Part shown: in pieces, positions 33,873 through 43,645 of the stretch
How the letters are laid out: each line of letters opens with the position of its first letter
How positions within the stretch are numbered: the first letter of the stretch is position 1
NCBI GenBank assembly: GCA_035798135.1
Contig: JAPFBR010000001.1
Span: 992,001-1,056,000 of the forward strand
From: Sediminicola sp035798135
GTDB lineage: Bacteria > Bacteroidota > Bacteroidia > Flavobacteriales > Flavobacteriaceae
DNA: 64,000 nucleotides
Reading direction: 5' to 3'
Notes under the pieces: generated by a model
What the model saw: the letters and a program-made list of their open reading frames with translations, nothing else
What the model was told of the DNA's origin: nothing
The model's database searches: none
Program-made: the position numbers and the translations under genes

Positions 33873-35609
33873 TTATATTCTGGCCTGATAGGTGAAGAGG
33901 TTGTGATAACGTCCTTCCTTTGCTATGAGTTCATCGTGTGTGCCTTGCTCTGCAATGCGACCGTTTTCAACAACCAAAATCTGATTGGCTCTTCTGATCG
34001 TGCTCAATCTGTGGGCGATGACAAAGGTGGTGCGCCCTTCTGTCAGGGCTGCTAAACTCTTTTGGATCAAAGCTTCACTTTCGGTATCCAAATTGGAGGT
34101 AGCCTCGTCCAAAATCAATATTCTGGGGTTTGCCAAGATTGCCCTTGCTATTGCGATACGCTGACGTTGTCCCCCCGAGAGTTTTACACCCCGCTCCCCG
34201 ATCAATGTGTCCAACCCTTTATCAAAACGGTCGGTAAACTCATTGACATAGGCCGAGTTTACGGCGGCAAGCAACTCTTCTTCAGAGGCATCGGGTCTTG
34301 GAAAAAGAATGTTCTCCCTTATCGTACCTTCAAAAAGAAATTCATCTTGAAGTACCACCCCCAGATGCTTTCTATAACTTCCCAAGTGGACAGTGGCCAT
34401 ATCGATTCCATCTACGGTAATACTACCCGACTGTGGATTTAAAAAGGAGGCTGCCAAACCAGCAATCGTTGATTTCCCGCTACCAGAGCTTCCCACAAGG
34501 GCGAGAACAGTTCCAGATTTAGCCTCAAAATTTATATTGTGCAATACCTCTTTGTCTTCCTCATATGCAAATGATACATCGTTAAAAACAATATCCCCCT
34601 TGATGTTCTTTAAAATAGTGGTTCTGTCCTCTTCATCCATTTCCTCTGTCATGTTCATCAGTTCCTCGGTGCGGTCAAGTCCGGCCAAAGCCTCTGTCAA
34701 CTGACTACCTATATTGCTCATTTGAACAATAGGGGCCACCATCAATCCCAATAAAAAGGTGAAAGTCAAAAATTCCCCAATAGTCAGCTCATCCATCATA
34801 ATTTTATATCCTCCGATACCCATAATTCCCGTTGTGGCCAAGCCCAACAGGAAGGTTGATGAACTGGTCATAAAAGCAGTGGCGGTAAGGCTCTTTTTTA
34901 CGTTTTGGAACAGGCGCTCCACCCCTTCCTCAAAGACTTTATGCTCTTGGGCCTCGGCATTGAAACCTTTGATGACCCGTATGCCTCCCAAGGTCTCGGT
35001 AAGCCTTCCCGTTACTTCGGCATTGATTTTTCCGCGGTTCCTAAAAATAGGACGGATTACTTTAAATGCCTTTAAGGCGATCAACGCAAATATGGCCAAG
35101 GGAACCAAGGTGAAAATGGTCATGGACGGACTGATACGAATCAGCAGTACCAATGAAACCACCGCGGTAATGGTGCCACCTACCAATTGTACCAACCCTG
35201 TACCAATAAGATTACGAACCCCTTCCACATCGCTCATGATCCTGGAAACCAAGGCTCCGGATTTGGCATTGTCAAAAAATCTAATAGGGAGGGACAATAC
35301 TTTTCGTTGTACCTGGGCCCTTAGCTCAGAAATGAGATACTGAGCCTGTACGCTCAATATTTTGGTAAGCATAAAGGAGGTTACGGCCTGCACTAAAATG
35401 GATAATCCTACGGCGAGGACAAGCAACTTTAAAAGCTCCATGTTTTTGTTGGGAATAATATCGTCCATCAAATATTTAAGGGACAAAGGGGCCACAAAAC
35501 TGGCAGCTTTACTGACAACGATGAGCAAGAGACCAATAAATACAATATTGCGTCTTGGCCAAATGATTGTTTTAAAGGCGGTAAGGATATTAACTTTTTT
35601 ATCGGACAT
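33873..35609 (-). CDS. ABC exporter, fused permease-ATPase (MsbA/LmrA type)
   Basis: The 578-residue half-transporter has six TM helices (about 20-310) and an ATPase domain with Walker A GSSGSGKST, Q-loop VVLQDEFLFEGTI, signature LSGGQRQRIAIARAIL, Walker B ILILDEATSNLD and H-loop VIAHRLSTI. It would work as a homodimer exporting lipids, drugs or peptides across the inner membrane. No dedicated partner is adjacent. The start is ATG at 35609. It is a single gene. Confidence 0.93.
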   Translation of the reverse strand: MSDKKVNILTAFKTIIWPRRNIVFIGLLLIVVSKAASFVAPLSLKYLMDDIIPNKNMELLKLLVLAVGLSILVQAVTSFMLTKILSVQAQYLISELRAQVQRKVLSLPIRFFDNAKSGALVSRIMSDVEGVRNLIGTGLVQLVGGTITAVVSLVLLIRISPSMTIFTLVPLAIFALIALKAFKVIRPIFRNRGKINAEVTGRLTETLGGIRVIKGFNAEAQEHKVFEEGVERLFQNVKKSLTATAFMTSSSTFLLGLATTGIMGIGGYKIMMDELTIGEFLTFTFLLGLMVAPIVQMSNIGSQLTEALAGLDRTEELMNMTEEMDEEDRTTILKNIKGDIVFNDVSFAYEEDKEVLHNINFEAKSGTVLALVGSSGSGKSTIAGLAASFLNPQSGSITVDGIDMATVHLGSYRKHLGVVLQDEFLFEGTIRENILFPRPDASEEELLAAVNSAYVNEFTDRFDKGLDTLIGERGVKLSGGQRQRIAIARAILANPRILILDEATSNLDTESEALIQKSLAALTEGRTTFVIAHRLSTIRRANQILVVENGRIAEQGTHDELIAKEGRYHNLFTYQARI

Positions 35610-35837
35610 TTTACGGAATGAAAATTTGTTAGGGACAGTTGTAAATTAAGCCCGCAATTTACCTAAAATTAAAAGAACAAAGAGGTAAGTGACCCAGGAT
35701 AGGAAATTTTTAAGTTTAAATTAGTATTTGAATGGCAAGAGGATTATTTTCATACCGTTAAGTGAAATTCCACCCCGCTTTACGGTTAGCATTATTCCCT
35801 TATCAAACAAAATTGAAGCAATTAAATCCATCTATCC

Positions 35838-38012
35838 ATGAAAGCATTTTACGTGTGTATTTTAATGGCCCTTGTAGCCTGTAAATCCAATACGCCACAA
35901 ACAGAAGAAGAGCGTTGGCAAACCTATGCGGACAATACAACCATCATTCGGGACGATTTTGGAGTGCCCCATGTTTATGGGAAAACTGATGCCGATGCCG
36001 TCTTTGGGCTTCTGTACGCACAATGTGAGGACGATTTTTATAGGGTTGAACAAAATTACATTTGGGCCACTGGTCGATTGGCAGAAATAGATGGGGAAGG
36101 AGCTATCTACAGTGACCTGAGGGCAAAACTTTTTATGACCGAGGAAGAGGCGAAAGCCAATTATGAAAAAAGTCCGGCATGGTTAAAAAAGCTTTGTGAT
36201 GCCTTTGCCGATGGAGTTAATTATTACCTGTTTACCCATCCTGAGGTTCAACCGAGGCTATTGACCCACTTCGAACCTTGGATGCCCATGTATTTTAGCG
36301 AAGGATCAATCGGGGGGGATATAGAACAGATTTCTACTGAGAAGATCCAGGCCTTCTATGAAGGGGATATGTCCGTTCCGGAATTTAATGAAGTGGAGGC
36401 CCAGAAAAAAGAGGCGGAACTTGAGCCACAAGGTTCCAATGGTATTGCTATTTCAGGAAAATTGACCCAGTCGGGAAATGCCATGCTGCTCATCAATCCA
36501 CATACCTCCTTTTATTTCAGGGGCGAAGTGCACGTGGTGAGTGAGGAAGGACTTAATGCCTATGGGGCTGTGACATGGGGCCAGTTTTTTGTTTATCAGG
36601 GATTCAATGAAAAGACGGGCTGGATGCATACCTCTACTTATACCGATATCATGGACGAATTCAAGGAAGATATTATGGATTTGGACGGAAAACTGATGTA
36701 CAGATATGGAGAGGAGATGCGTCCAGTTGAGACCTCCAAAATAGTTTTGAAATATAAAGATGGGGATTCGCTAAAGGAAAAATCTTTTCCAGCCTATCGA
36801 ACGCACCATGGGCCAATTACCCATATGGCAGAGAACCAGTGGGTGGCTTCTGCCATGATGTGGAACCCTGTCAAAGCCTTGGAGCAATCTTATGTTCGTA
36901 CAAAAAAGGATGGCTATAGCGGATTTAGGGAAATGATGGATATACGCACCAATTCCTCGAACAACACGGTCTATGCAGATGCCGAGGGTAATATTGCCTA
37001 TTTCCATGGCAATTTTGTGCCTAAGAGGGATACCATTTTTGATTATTCCAAGCCTGTGGACGGCAGTAATCCCAAAACGGATTGGCAAGGATTGCACACG
37101 GTTGATGAGAACATTTTAGTGCTTAATCCTGCCAATGGATGGATCCAGAATTGCAATTCAACCCCTTTTACTTCAGCATTGGAGTATAGTCCAAAAAAGA
37201 AAGATTATCCCAATTATATGTCCAAGGATCAGGAAAATTTTAGAGGGGTACATGCCATTGAATTATTAAAAAATAGGAATGGTTATACTTTGGATAGCCT
37301 CATCAAATTGGCACACGACCCGTATTTACCGGCCTTTGAAAAACTGATTCCCGGGTTGGTGGAAGCCTATGATAAAACCAGTCCTAAAAATTCAAAACTA
37401 AAGGAGCCTATAGAGGTTTTGCGGCAGTGGGATCTTAAGACTTCCAAGATGGCCGTTGGTATGTCCTTGGCACATTATTACGGCACTCTTTATGGAAGGA
37501 TGGGCGACAGTCCGGAAGGGTTGAGCGATATGGAATTGATGAACTATTTGGGCACGGAATCGCCGTATACCGAACGCTTGGAAGTGTTCCAAGAGGTGGT
37601 TGAACAAATGGATGCGGATTTCGGAACATGGAATACCCCATGGGGCGAAATAAACAGGTACCAACGATTAAATGGGGATATCCTACAACCTTTTAACGAT
37701 AGCCTTCCCAGTATTCCAATCGGGTTTGCCTCTGGACGATGGGGCGCATTGGCCGCCTATGGTGCACGTTATGCCAATAACACCAAAAAGATCTATGGAA
37801 CTAGGGGGAATAGTTTTGTAGCTGTTGTAGAGTTTGGAAATAAAGTAAAGGCCAAAAGCATGCTTGCTGGAGGGCAGAGTGGGGATCCCAAATCCCCTCA
37901 TTTCAATGATCAGGCGCAACCTTATGCCGATAAGGAATTCAAAGAGGTGCCATTTTATAAGGAGGATGTTTTAAAACGCGCTAAAAGGACTTATCATCCC
38001 GGGGAAAAATAA
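35838..38012 (+). CDS. Penicillin acylase family lipoprotein
   Basis: The 724-residue protein is a secreted Ntn-hydrolase. A short lipoprotein signal (YVCILMALVACKS, Cys about residue 15) is followed by the alpha chain. The family start DNTTIIRDDFGVPHVYG begins at about 33, and autocleavage is expected between Gly199 and Ser200 in QGSNGIAIS, with Ser200 as nucleophile. The beta chain has the conserved THHGPI-like RTHHGPITH. These enzymes hydrolyse amide bonds of N-acyl compounds: beta-lactams, N-acyl-homoserine lactones or N-acyl peptides. Which one applies here is unknown. It is a single gene. Confidence 0.88.
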   Translation: MKAFYVCILMALVACKSNTPQTEEERWQTYADNTTIIRDDFGVPHVYGKTDADAVFGLLYAQCEDDFYRVEQNYIWATGRLAEIDGEGAIYSDLRAKLFMTEEEAKANYEKSPAWLKKLCDAFADGVNYYLFTHPEVQPRLLTHFEPWMPMYFSEGSIGGDIEQISTEKIQAFYEGDMSVPEFNEVEAQKKEAELEPQGSNGIAISGKLTQSGNAMLLINPHTSFYFRGEVHVVSEEGLNAYGAVTWGQFFVYQGFNEKTGWMHTSTYTDIMDEFKEDIMDLDGKLMYRYGEEMRPVETSKIVLKYKDGDSLKEKSFPAYRTHHGPITHMAENQWVASAMMWNPVKALEQSYVRTKKDGYSGFREMMDIRTNSSNNTVYADAEGNIAYFHGNFVPKRDTIFDYSKPVDGSNPKTDWQGLHTVDENILVLNPANGWIQNCNSTPFTSALEYSPKKKDYPNYMSKDQENFRGVHAIELLKNRNGYTLDSLIKLAHDPYLPAFEKLIPGLVEAYDKTSPKNSKLKEPIEVLRQWDLKTSKMAVGMSLAHYYGTLYGRMGDSPEGLSDMELMNYLGTESPYTERLEVFQEVVEQMDADFGTWNTPWGEINRYQRLNGDILQPFNDSLPSIPIGFASGRWGALAAYGARYANNTKKIYGTRGNSFVAVVEFGNKVKAKSMLAGGQSGDPKSPHFNDQAQPYADKEFKEVPFYKEDVLKRAKRTYHPGEK

Positions 38013-38031
38013 AACTAAAGGAAGGATTTAG

Positions 38032-38228
38032 CTACTTGAACAACGGAAATGCCAATGGGTAAATCCTTTCCACAAAATGATGATAGGCCCTGGCAGATGG
38101 ATTTAGTCTGTCATTGGCCAAGGAAATCGCCCGATGCTGCAGTTCTGGGAACTCCTTCCCATATTGGTCAAATGGTCTATTCTGAAATTGGTTGTTTGCC
38201 CCAATTAATCCTTTACAATGATTAAACT
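38032..38228 (-). pseudogene. Possible relic coding segment without a start
   Basis: On the minus strand a frame without ATG is open for about 65 codons to a TAG at 38032, with a protein-like composition (FDQYGKEFPELQHRAISLAN, RAYHHFVERIYPLAFPLFK). It overlaps the end of the next minus-strand gene out of frame. It could be the C-terminus of a lost gene. I do not recognise the family, and chance openness is possible. Confidence 0.3.
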
Positions 38229-38849
38229 GGCCTTAGATCCTGTGGATAAGTTCCATCTGTTGGAGTAGATAAGTTTTCCCTTGTCGTCGTATACATCTAC
38301 CTGTGCGGTGTTGGGCCCGGAGGATCCCTGGTTCAAAGCTTCAAAATCCAAGCGGTTAAAGCCTTTGTTTAGATCCACATTGATGCCTTTAAAAGAGGCC
38401 GTTAAAAAAAGGTTGGGTTCTACAACTTGATCATTGGCCATGATTTTCACCCTATCACCGTCTACAAATTCGTGATCCCTACATACAATACCAACAAATT
38501 TAGAGGTGGTTTTTATATCCCCCATATACATGTCTCCATAGTGGGCCTTGGAATAGGCACTTTCCTTTTCCCTGACCTTGGGGTCGATTTTAAGGTCATA
38601 GCCAGCTTGTTTTAATTCCGTATCGGGAAGCATCTTAACATTACGGGCCATTAGGGAGTCTTTCAGATTATAATCTGGTTTTTTGTCCAAAACAGAAGGA
38701 AATTTTAAAGCGGTGCCCTGATTACTGGGTTTAATATCCAAGTTGTTATCGGTTTTCTCAATTTTCATCGATTTTATGGTACCGTCTATTTGTCCAAACC
38801 CTTGGAAGGCAAAAAGAAATAAAAAAGCGAGAATTAAACTAGATTTCAT
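38205..38849 (-). CDS. Secreted hypothetical protein
   Basis: From ATG at 38849 the product has 214 residues with a clear signal peptide (MKSSLILAFLFLFAFQGFGQ). The longer frame to 38900 places the signal internally and is rejected. The mature part is beta-rich, with NVDLNKGFNRLDFEALNQGS and a C-terminal VYDDKGKLIYSNRWNLSTG reminiscent of T9SS- or Ig-like strands. I do not recognise a named domain. It is probably periplasmic or surface-exposed and is a single gene. Confidence 0.7.
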   Translation of the reverse strand: MKSSLILAFLFLFAFQGFGQIDGTIKSMKIEKTDNNLDIKPSNQGTALKFPSVLDKKPDYNLKDSLMARNVKMLPDTELKQAGYDLKIDPKVREKESAYSKAHYGDMYMGDIKTTSKFVGIVCRDHEFVDGDRVKIMANDQVVEPNLFLTASFKGINVDLNKGFNRLDFEALNQGSSGPNTAQVDVYDDKGKLIYSNRWNLSTGSKASLIIVKD

Positions 38850-39343
38850 AGTGTTCTTAATAAACCAATATCGGGCCAAAAATAGCAAATACCCTGCCAT
38901 GGGTGTTTAATTTCCTGTTAAATTCGATAAGAAGGAGCTAACCGAGAACCATAATAGGGTATAAAACCTGGAGGCTATGGTATTTTAAAACGGAAATTTT
39001 CAAAATATCGAATAAAAGCTATGTTTTGGAGGTGTGTGATACAACCTTAGGAAGAAGATAGTCTAGTTGAGGTATTATGATGACATGGATTGTTTAAACG
39101 TTTGCAAATCAAAGATAAAGATGTTTTGATGGGTAATGTAAGTTGTGTTAAATACAACGTTAATTACCCTTGTTCAGCATTGTTATTGGCGATAATTTTC
39201 GTAAATTTAATTGGGATCAGTTGAAAAATCTTGGCAAATATTTTTATGAATCTTTAACGATGTGAAGATCGATCATTTTTTCAACTAATTTTTTATAATA
39301 CCAGTAAAGGGTTTATAGGTATTGAATCTCTAATTGAAAATGA
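38850..39343. other. 494-base intergenic stretch
   Basis: This AT-rich gap lies between the divergent secreted-protein gene and the slipin gene. I see no coding frame, tRNA or strong terminator. A 5-bp inverted repeat GTTGT...ACAAC lies near 39142-39158. It presumably holds both promoters, but I cannot place a convincing TAnnTTTG element. Confidence 0.5.
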
Positions 39344-40117
39344 ATGAATCCGGTTATTTTGTTTACGTTGATTCTTGTATTGTTTTTCCTTGCTGGAATT
39401 CGTGTTGTCTTTGAATATAAGAGGGCTCTAAAATTCAGGTTTGGTAAATACATCAAGACGTTACAGCCTGGTTTTAGATGGATTATACCTTTTGTTGAGA
39501 CCATACAAATGGTAGATATACGGGTGATCACTTTTAACGTGGTATCACAGGAGGTCATGACCGAGGACAACGTCCCCTGTAGTATAGATGGGGTTGTATT
39601 TTTTAAGATCATTGATCCGGAAAAGGCCGTATTGGAAGTAGAGGAATATAAATTTGCGATTACCCAATTGTCACAGGCAGCATTGAGGGACGTTTGTGGT
39701 AAGGTAGAGTTGGATACAATCTTGTCCAAGCGCGAAGAAATGGGCAAGAATATTAAGTCGATCGTGGAATTGGAAACCAAGGAGTGGGGAATAGAAATCA
39801 ATGATGTTAAGATAAAGGATATACAGCTGCCCGAGAATATGAAAAGGATGATGGCCAACCAGGCGGAGGCCGAACGGTCCAGAAGGGCCAGAATTATTTT
39901 GGCTTTGGCCGAAGAGCAAGCGGCCGGAAAATTACTGGAAGCGGGTAAACTGATAGATCAATCGCCATCGGCAATAAAATTGAGACTGTACCAAACACTA
40001 TCACATATTGCAGCTGAAAAGAATTCTACCATTCTTTTTCCTTTCCCGGAGGAGGTTTTACCCAAAAGACTAAGAAAACCCAAGAAAGCGTACAAAAGAA
40101 ATAAAACAAACGAATAA
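39344..40117 (+). CDS. Slipin (SPFH/band-7 membrane protein)
   Basis: The 257-residue protein has an N-terminal membrane hairpin (about 4-22) and an SPFH domain (about 25-190), with the slipin signatures QPGFRWIIPFVETIQMVDIR, quoted to that point, and LPENMKRMMANQAEAERSRRA near residue 165. Slipins are stomatin-like membrane scaffolds that influence proteases and channels. No NfeD gene is adjacent, unlike many slipin loci. The C-terminal tail is Lys-rich. Confidence 0.9.
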   Translation: MNPVILFTLILVLFFLAGIRVVFEYKRALKFRFGKYIKTLQPGFRWIIPFVETIQMVDIRVITFNVVSQEVMTEDNVPCSIDGVVFFKIIDPEKAVLEVEEYKFAITQLSQAALRDVCGKVELDTILSKREEMGKNIKSIVELETKEWGIEINDVKIKDIQLPENMKRMMANQAEAERSRRARIILALAEEQAAGKLLEAGKLIDQSPSAIKLRLYQTLSHIAAEKNSTILFPFPEEVLPKRLRKPKKAYKRNKTNE

Positions 40118-40283
40118 GCACCGACCAATTTTTGAAAACCAAATTGAACTGGAAAATTTGAACATTTTGGGGCTCTAAGCAAATAGTAAAACAAGGCTCT
40201 TCTTCAAAGTTCCCACCCGTAAGTTTCAGATCGAAAGCAAACGGTATTTGATTATTCTGCAAACAATGATAAAACGGAATATC

Positions 40284-41015
40284 ATGAAACTCAAAAAATA
40301 TCCAAAGGCGGACTTAAATCGCAACAGTGGGCTTTATTTTGTTATAGGGCTTGCTTTGGTGCTCTTTTTAACGTGGAGAGCTTTAGAATATAAGACCTAT
40401 AAAAAGGAAATAAATGAACGTAGAATTGTAGAAATTTTGGAAGCTCCCAAGGAAGATGTTCCCATCATTGAAGCCTTCAAAATTCCACCTCCTCCAGCTC
40501 CCCCTGCTGCACCGGTCATCATACAAGTTGTAGAGGATGTTAAGGAAATTGAAGAAACGGTCATCCAAAGTACAGAATCGAGCCAAGAAACTGTAGTAGA
40601 AAAACAAATTATAACGGTAGAAGAAATTGAAGTTGTTGAGGAAGAGGAAGAGTTGGTAGTCCCTTTTGCCGTTATCGAAAATGTCCCGGTATTTCCCGGA
40701 TGTGAGAACACTGCCGATAATGAGGCACAAAAGGAATGTTTTCAATCGAAAGTCACGGAACATGTTCGCAATCACTTCACCTATCCGCGAGCAGCCGTAG
40801 ATCTAGGGATACAGGGCAGGGTGTACGTGCAATTTATCATTGATACCCAAGGAAACATAACCAATATCGCCACTCGAGGGCCGCATGCCTATCTCGAAAA
40901 AGAGGCCCACCGTATAATTTCAAAATTACCCAATATGACCCCAGGGAAACAGAGAGGAAGAGCGGTAAAGGTACCCTATAGCATGCCCATAACCTTCAAA
41001 TTGGAAGATGGATAG
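40284..41015 (+). CDS. Energy transducer TonB
   Basis: The protein has one N-terminal TM helix (about 18-35), a Pro-rich spacer with PPPPAPPAAP followed by Glu/Val-rich sequence, and a TonB_C domain (about 155-240) with YPRAAVDLGIQGRVYVQFII and AHRIISKLPNMTPGKQRG. It transmits proton-motive force through ExbB/ExbD to outer-membrane receptors. The start at 40284 (MKLKKYPKADLNRNS) matches the flavobacterial TonB N-terminus; earlier in-frame ATGs at 40266 and upstream are less likely. No exb genes are adjacent. Confidence 0.88.
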   Translation: MKLKKYPKADLNRNSGLYFVIGLALVLFLTWRALEYKTYKKEINERRIVEILEAPKEDVPIIEAFKIPPPPAPPAAPVIIQVVEDVKEIEETVIQSTESSQETVVEKQIITVEEIEVVEEEEELVVPFAVIENVPVFPGCENTADNEAQKECFQSKVTEHVRNHFTYPRAAVDLGIQGRVYVQFIIDTQGNITNIATRGPHAYLEKEAHRIISKLPNMTPGKQRGRAVKVPYSMPITFKLEDG

Positions 41016-41127
41016 GGCGTAAGTAATCTTTAGATGAGATCATCACTACTTTTTTATATTCCGGAATCATGGCGTGTGTTAGGCAAGAGAATTCCAGTAT
41101 GATTCTTTAAGACTGCTATCATCAGCT

Positions 41128-41145
41128 ACATGATCATAATCATGT
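41128..41145. promoter_or_regulatory. Palindrome upstream of the Met-rich lipoprotein
   Basis: ACATGAT / ATCATGT with a 4-base spacer forms an 18-bp dyad about 50-80 bases before the lipoprotein start. It may be an operator; no regulator gene is adjacent. Confidence 0.35.
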
Positions 41146-41204
41146 TTAATTATCCTAGGAGCTCATAATTTTATGGAGGAATGGATTTTATATTAAAAAG
41201 TACT

Positions 41205-41618
41205 ATGGAAATTATTCAAAAAACGGCAATTATAATAATATTCATACTCCTAGCGGGGTGTACCAAACAGAAAGTGAATGCGACCAAAATCCTTGCCAAC
41301 GAAGAGGGCCGGGCAGAGATCATGGAGGCCATTATTGATGATGATAAAATGATAAGTCAATTCATGGATAAAATGATAAACAATGAGCATACTAAGGCTA
41401 TGTTGGCTGAAAAGCGAGACATGATACATATGAAGCAAATCTTTAGGGAGATAAACAACGATACCCTTAAGGCCGGCATGATGATGGAACATATGATGGG
41501 TATGATGCAAAAAGATTCAGCAATATGTAGGATGATGTACCGTAATATTGGAAATAACCTTCATATGAAAGGTTTAATGGGACGTGATAGTACAATGATG
41601 TGCCCCATACATAATTAG
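41205..41618 (+). CDS. Methionine-rich lipoprotein, possible metal binder
   Basis: The ~137-residue product has a lipoprotein signal (IIIIFILLAGC). Its C-terminal half is very rich in Met and His (MMMEHMMGMMQK, CRMMYRN, HMKGLMGRDSTMMCPIHN). Clusters of this kind bind Cu(I) or Ag(I) in periplasmic metal-handling proteins. I do not recognise a named family. The start is uncertain: 41205 gives a compact signal peptide, whereas 41181 has GGAGG only one base before it. It converges on a CDF cation exporter gene, which fits a metal theme but not an operon. Confidence 0.65.
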   Translation: MEIIQKTAIIIIFILLAGCTKQKVNATKILANEEGRAEIMEAIIDDDKMISQFMDKMINNEHTKAMLAEKRDMIHMKQIFREINNDTLKAGMMMEHMMGMMQKDSAICRMMYRNIGNNLHMKGLMGRDSTMMCPIHN

Positions 41619-41638
41619 ATACTCCCCTATTTTTTATC

Positions 41639-42535
41639 TTAAAAACTAAATTCGTTCTGTGACGCTGGTTCCACATGAATCAGGACATCCGATATTTCCG
41701 GATATTGAACTTGTAGCACATTTTTTAATCTGTGGGCAATATCATGACCTTCCCTCACACTGATATCCCCTTTTACAATAAGGTGCAGATCTACATGAAA
41801 AGTCAGTCCGGCCTTGCGTACAAAACATTTTTCGGTGGCGATGACCCCTTCCACGGTTTTGGAGGTGGTCCTGATGTCGCCAATAAATTCATCATACATG
41901 TGTTCATCCATAATCTCTCCCAACGCAGGCCTAAAAATCTTAAAGGCGTTGTAAATGATAAAGCCAGATCCCAAGAGGGCGGCCCAGTCATCCGCGGTCT
42001 CATAACCCTTACCCATAAAGATGGCTATGGAAATTCCGATAAAGGCCATTAAAGAAGTAACAGCATCGCTGCGATGATGCCAAGCATCGGCCTGTAAGGC
42101 GCCACTTTTTGTCTCCTTGCCTTTTTTTGAGACGAACCGATAGAATATTTCCTTTATGATTACGATAAAACCCAAAACCACCAGCGTGAATTTTTCAGGC
42201 ACTTTATGTGGGGTTTGTATGTGTTGTATACTCTCGTAGGCAATGACCGTGGCAGAGACCACTAAAAACCCAACCACGACAAAGGTAAGTAATGGCTCTG
42301 CCTTTCCATGTCCATAGGGATGATTTTCGTCTGCCGGTTTGGTGGCGTATTTTAACCCAAAGAGCACAAGGATGGATGAAAATACATCTGTGGTGGACTC
42401 AATGGCATCTGCAATAAGGGCATATGAATTGCCAAAGATTCCAGTTATACCTTTTGCCAAAGCCAAAGCCATATTGCCAAAAATACTGAGGTAAGTGGTC
42501 CTTATGGCCTTTTCTTTATTGGTAAAACTGCTCAC
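41639..42535 (-). CDS. Cation diffusion facilitator (CDF) exporter
   Basis: The 298-residue protein has six TM helices (about 12-205) with the CDF metal-site motifs ALIADAIESTTD and WHHRSDAVTS, and a cytoplasmic C-terminal domain (about 210-290). Family members export Zn2+, Fe2+, Mn2+ or Co2+ in exchange for protons. The HxxxD-type second site is compatible with Zn or Fe; the metal cannot be fixed. The start is GTG at 42535, as no near ATG would keep the first helix. Confidence 0.9.
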   Translation of the reverse strand: MSSFTNKEKAIRTTYLSIFGNMALALAKGITGIFGNSYALIADAIESTTDVFSSILVLFGLKYATKPADENHPYGHGKAEPLLTFVVVGFLVVSATVIAYESIQHIQTPHKVPEKFTLVVLGFIVIIKEIFYRFVSKKGKETKSGALQADAWHHRSDAVTSLMAFIGISIAIFMGKGYETADDWAALLGSGFIIYNAFKIFRPALGEIMDEHMYDEFIGDIRTTSKTVEGVIATEKCFVRKAGLTFHVDLHLIVKGDISVREGHDIAHRLKNVLQVQYPEISDVLIHVEPASQNEFSF

Positions 42536-42627
42536 TTTTAGAATTACATTTTAAGGAACAGCAAACTTATGGAAAAATATCGCTCAGCTGTGTTTTGTTT
42601 CCAAAGTACATGTAAGGGAGTATTAAC

Positions 42628-43533
42628 TTAAGAGTCCTTTGCTTTTTTGTATGCCACTAACTTTTGGGGCCCTTCCAGGAGCACTCTGACAATCTGTAGG
42701 GTGCCATCTGTTTTTGTGGCTATTTGCCATTTTATAAGGGAAATGGCGCCATTTTCTATTTCCAGGCCCGTAATACTTCTAGGGTGTACACAGCTCCCAT
42801 CGTTAAAAAATGGTATTTCTCCTGGGGATGGAAAACGGGGGCGGTGTGTATGCCCGACTATGGTCAATTGCTCCCCATTACCGAGAATCCATTTTTTTAT
42901 ACGCCGTTCCACTTTGATCAACTCCTTGTAGTTTTTTGCGGGACTGGTAGGGTCTGCGATACCCCAGACCTGAAGTGGTTTCCACAGGACCCGGACCAAA
43001 AACCTGCCCCAGCGCCAAAAGGTATAGTTCCACCAATCGGCTTGATGTCCATGGGTCAAAAAGAGTTCCTGCCCCGTATCGCTATGTTTTAGAATCACGG
43101 CCTCATGGTAGGTAATCCCTTCAAATAATTCCTTGTCACAATTGTCTATGGGTTCAAAATAGCTGGAAAGATGTTCTTTCACATAGTTGGGGTCTTTGTA
43201 AACCATATCGTGGTTGCCCCAAATCATATGAAGCCGCTTCTCCAAGTGGTAATCCCGCAATAATTGATATACATTTTTATGGGCCTCGAAAATAGATTCG
43301 AAAGACAGATGTTCCCAAAGTTCATCCCCATCTCCCAGTTCGCAGTATTGAAAACCCCTATTGAAATAGGTTTTTAACGCATGGTAGTATATGTTTCTGT
43401 TATTGGCAAAGTCATCCGCAAAACTATTATCCCCACGGTGACAATCACTAAAAAGAATGAATTTGGAGGAGTCATCAAAGGAAATCACCTTGGCGTTAAT
43501 ATAGGCTCTGGATAATCGAGATTTGGATGACAT
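42628..43533 (-). CDS. Metallophosphoesterase
   Basis: The 301-residue protein has the full calcineurin-like set: FSDCHRGDN, CELGDGDELW, IWGNHDMV, FLTHGHQADWW and IVGHTHRPRF, which bind two metal ions. The layout resembles UDP-2,3-diacylglucosamine hydrolase-like phosphoesterases but is not a classical LpxH. It is cytoplasmic, with a hydrophobic patch around WNYTFWRWGRFLVRVLW that may touch the membrane. The substrate is unknown. It is divergent from the large GAF protein gene. Confidence 0.85.
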   Translation of the reverse strand: MSSKSRLSRAYINAKVISFDDSSKFILFSDCHRGDNSFADDFANNRNIYYHALKTYFNRGFQYCELGDGDELWEHLSFESIFEAHKNVYQLLRDYHLEKRLHMIWGNHDMVYKDPNYVKEHLSSYFEPIDNCDKELFEGITYHEAVILKHSDTGQELFLTHGHQADWWNYTFWRWGRFLVRVLWKPLQVWGIADPTSPAKNYKELIKVERRIKKWILGNGEQLTIVGHTHRPRFPSPGEIPFFNDGSCVHPRSITGLEIENGAISLIKWQIATKTDGTLQIVRVLLEGPQKLVAYKKAKDS

Positions 43534-43645
43534 TTATTAAATTTATATAAATATCCAAAAAAGTCACGGATCAGAAGGTATTTCAGTTCAGAAAAGTATG
43601 GGCTTTATTTTGTAATTTTAGAGGTCTAGATTAGACAAAGATAAA

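Noticed and set aside
34062..35343. Plus-strand open frames opposite the ABC exporter
   Set aside because: They mirror the codons of the conserved transporter and have no initiation context.
35838..38012. Calling the acylase a quorum-quenching enzyme
   Set aside because: The sequence shows only the penicillin-acylase superfamily. Substrate cannot be inferred from the motifs visible.
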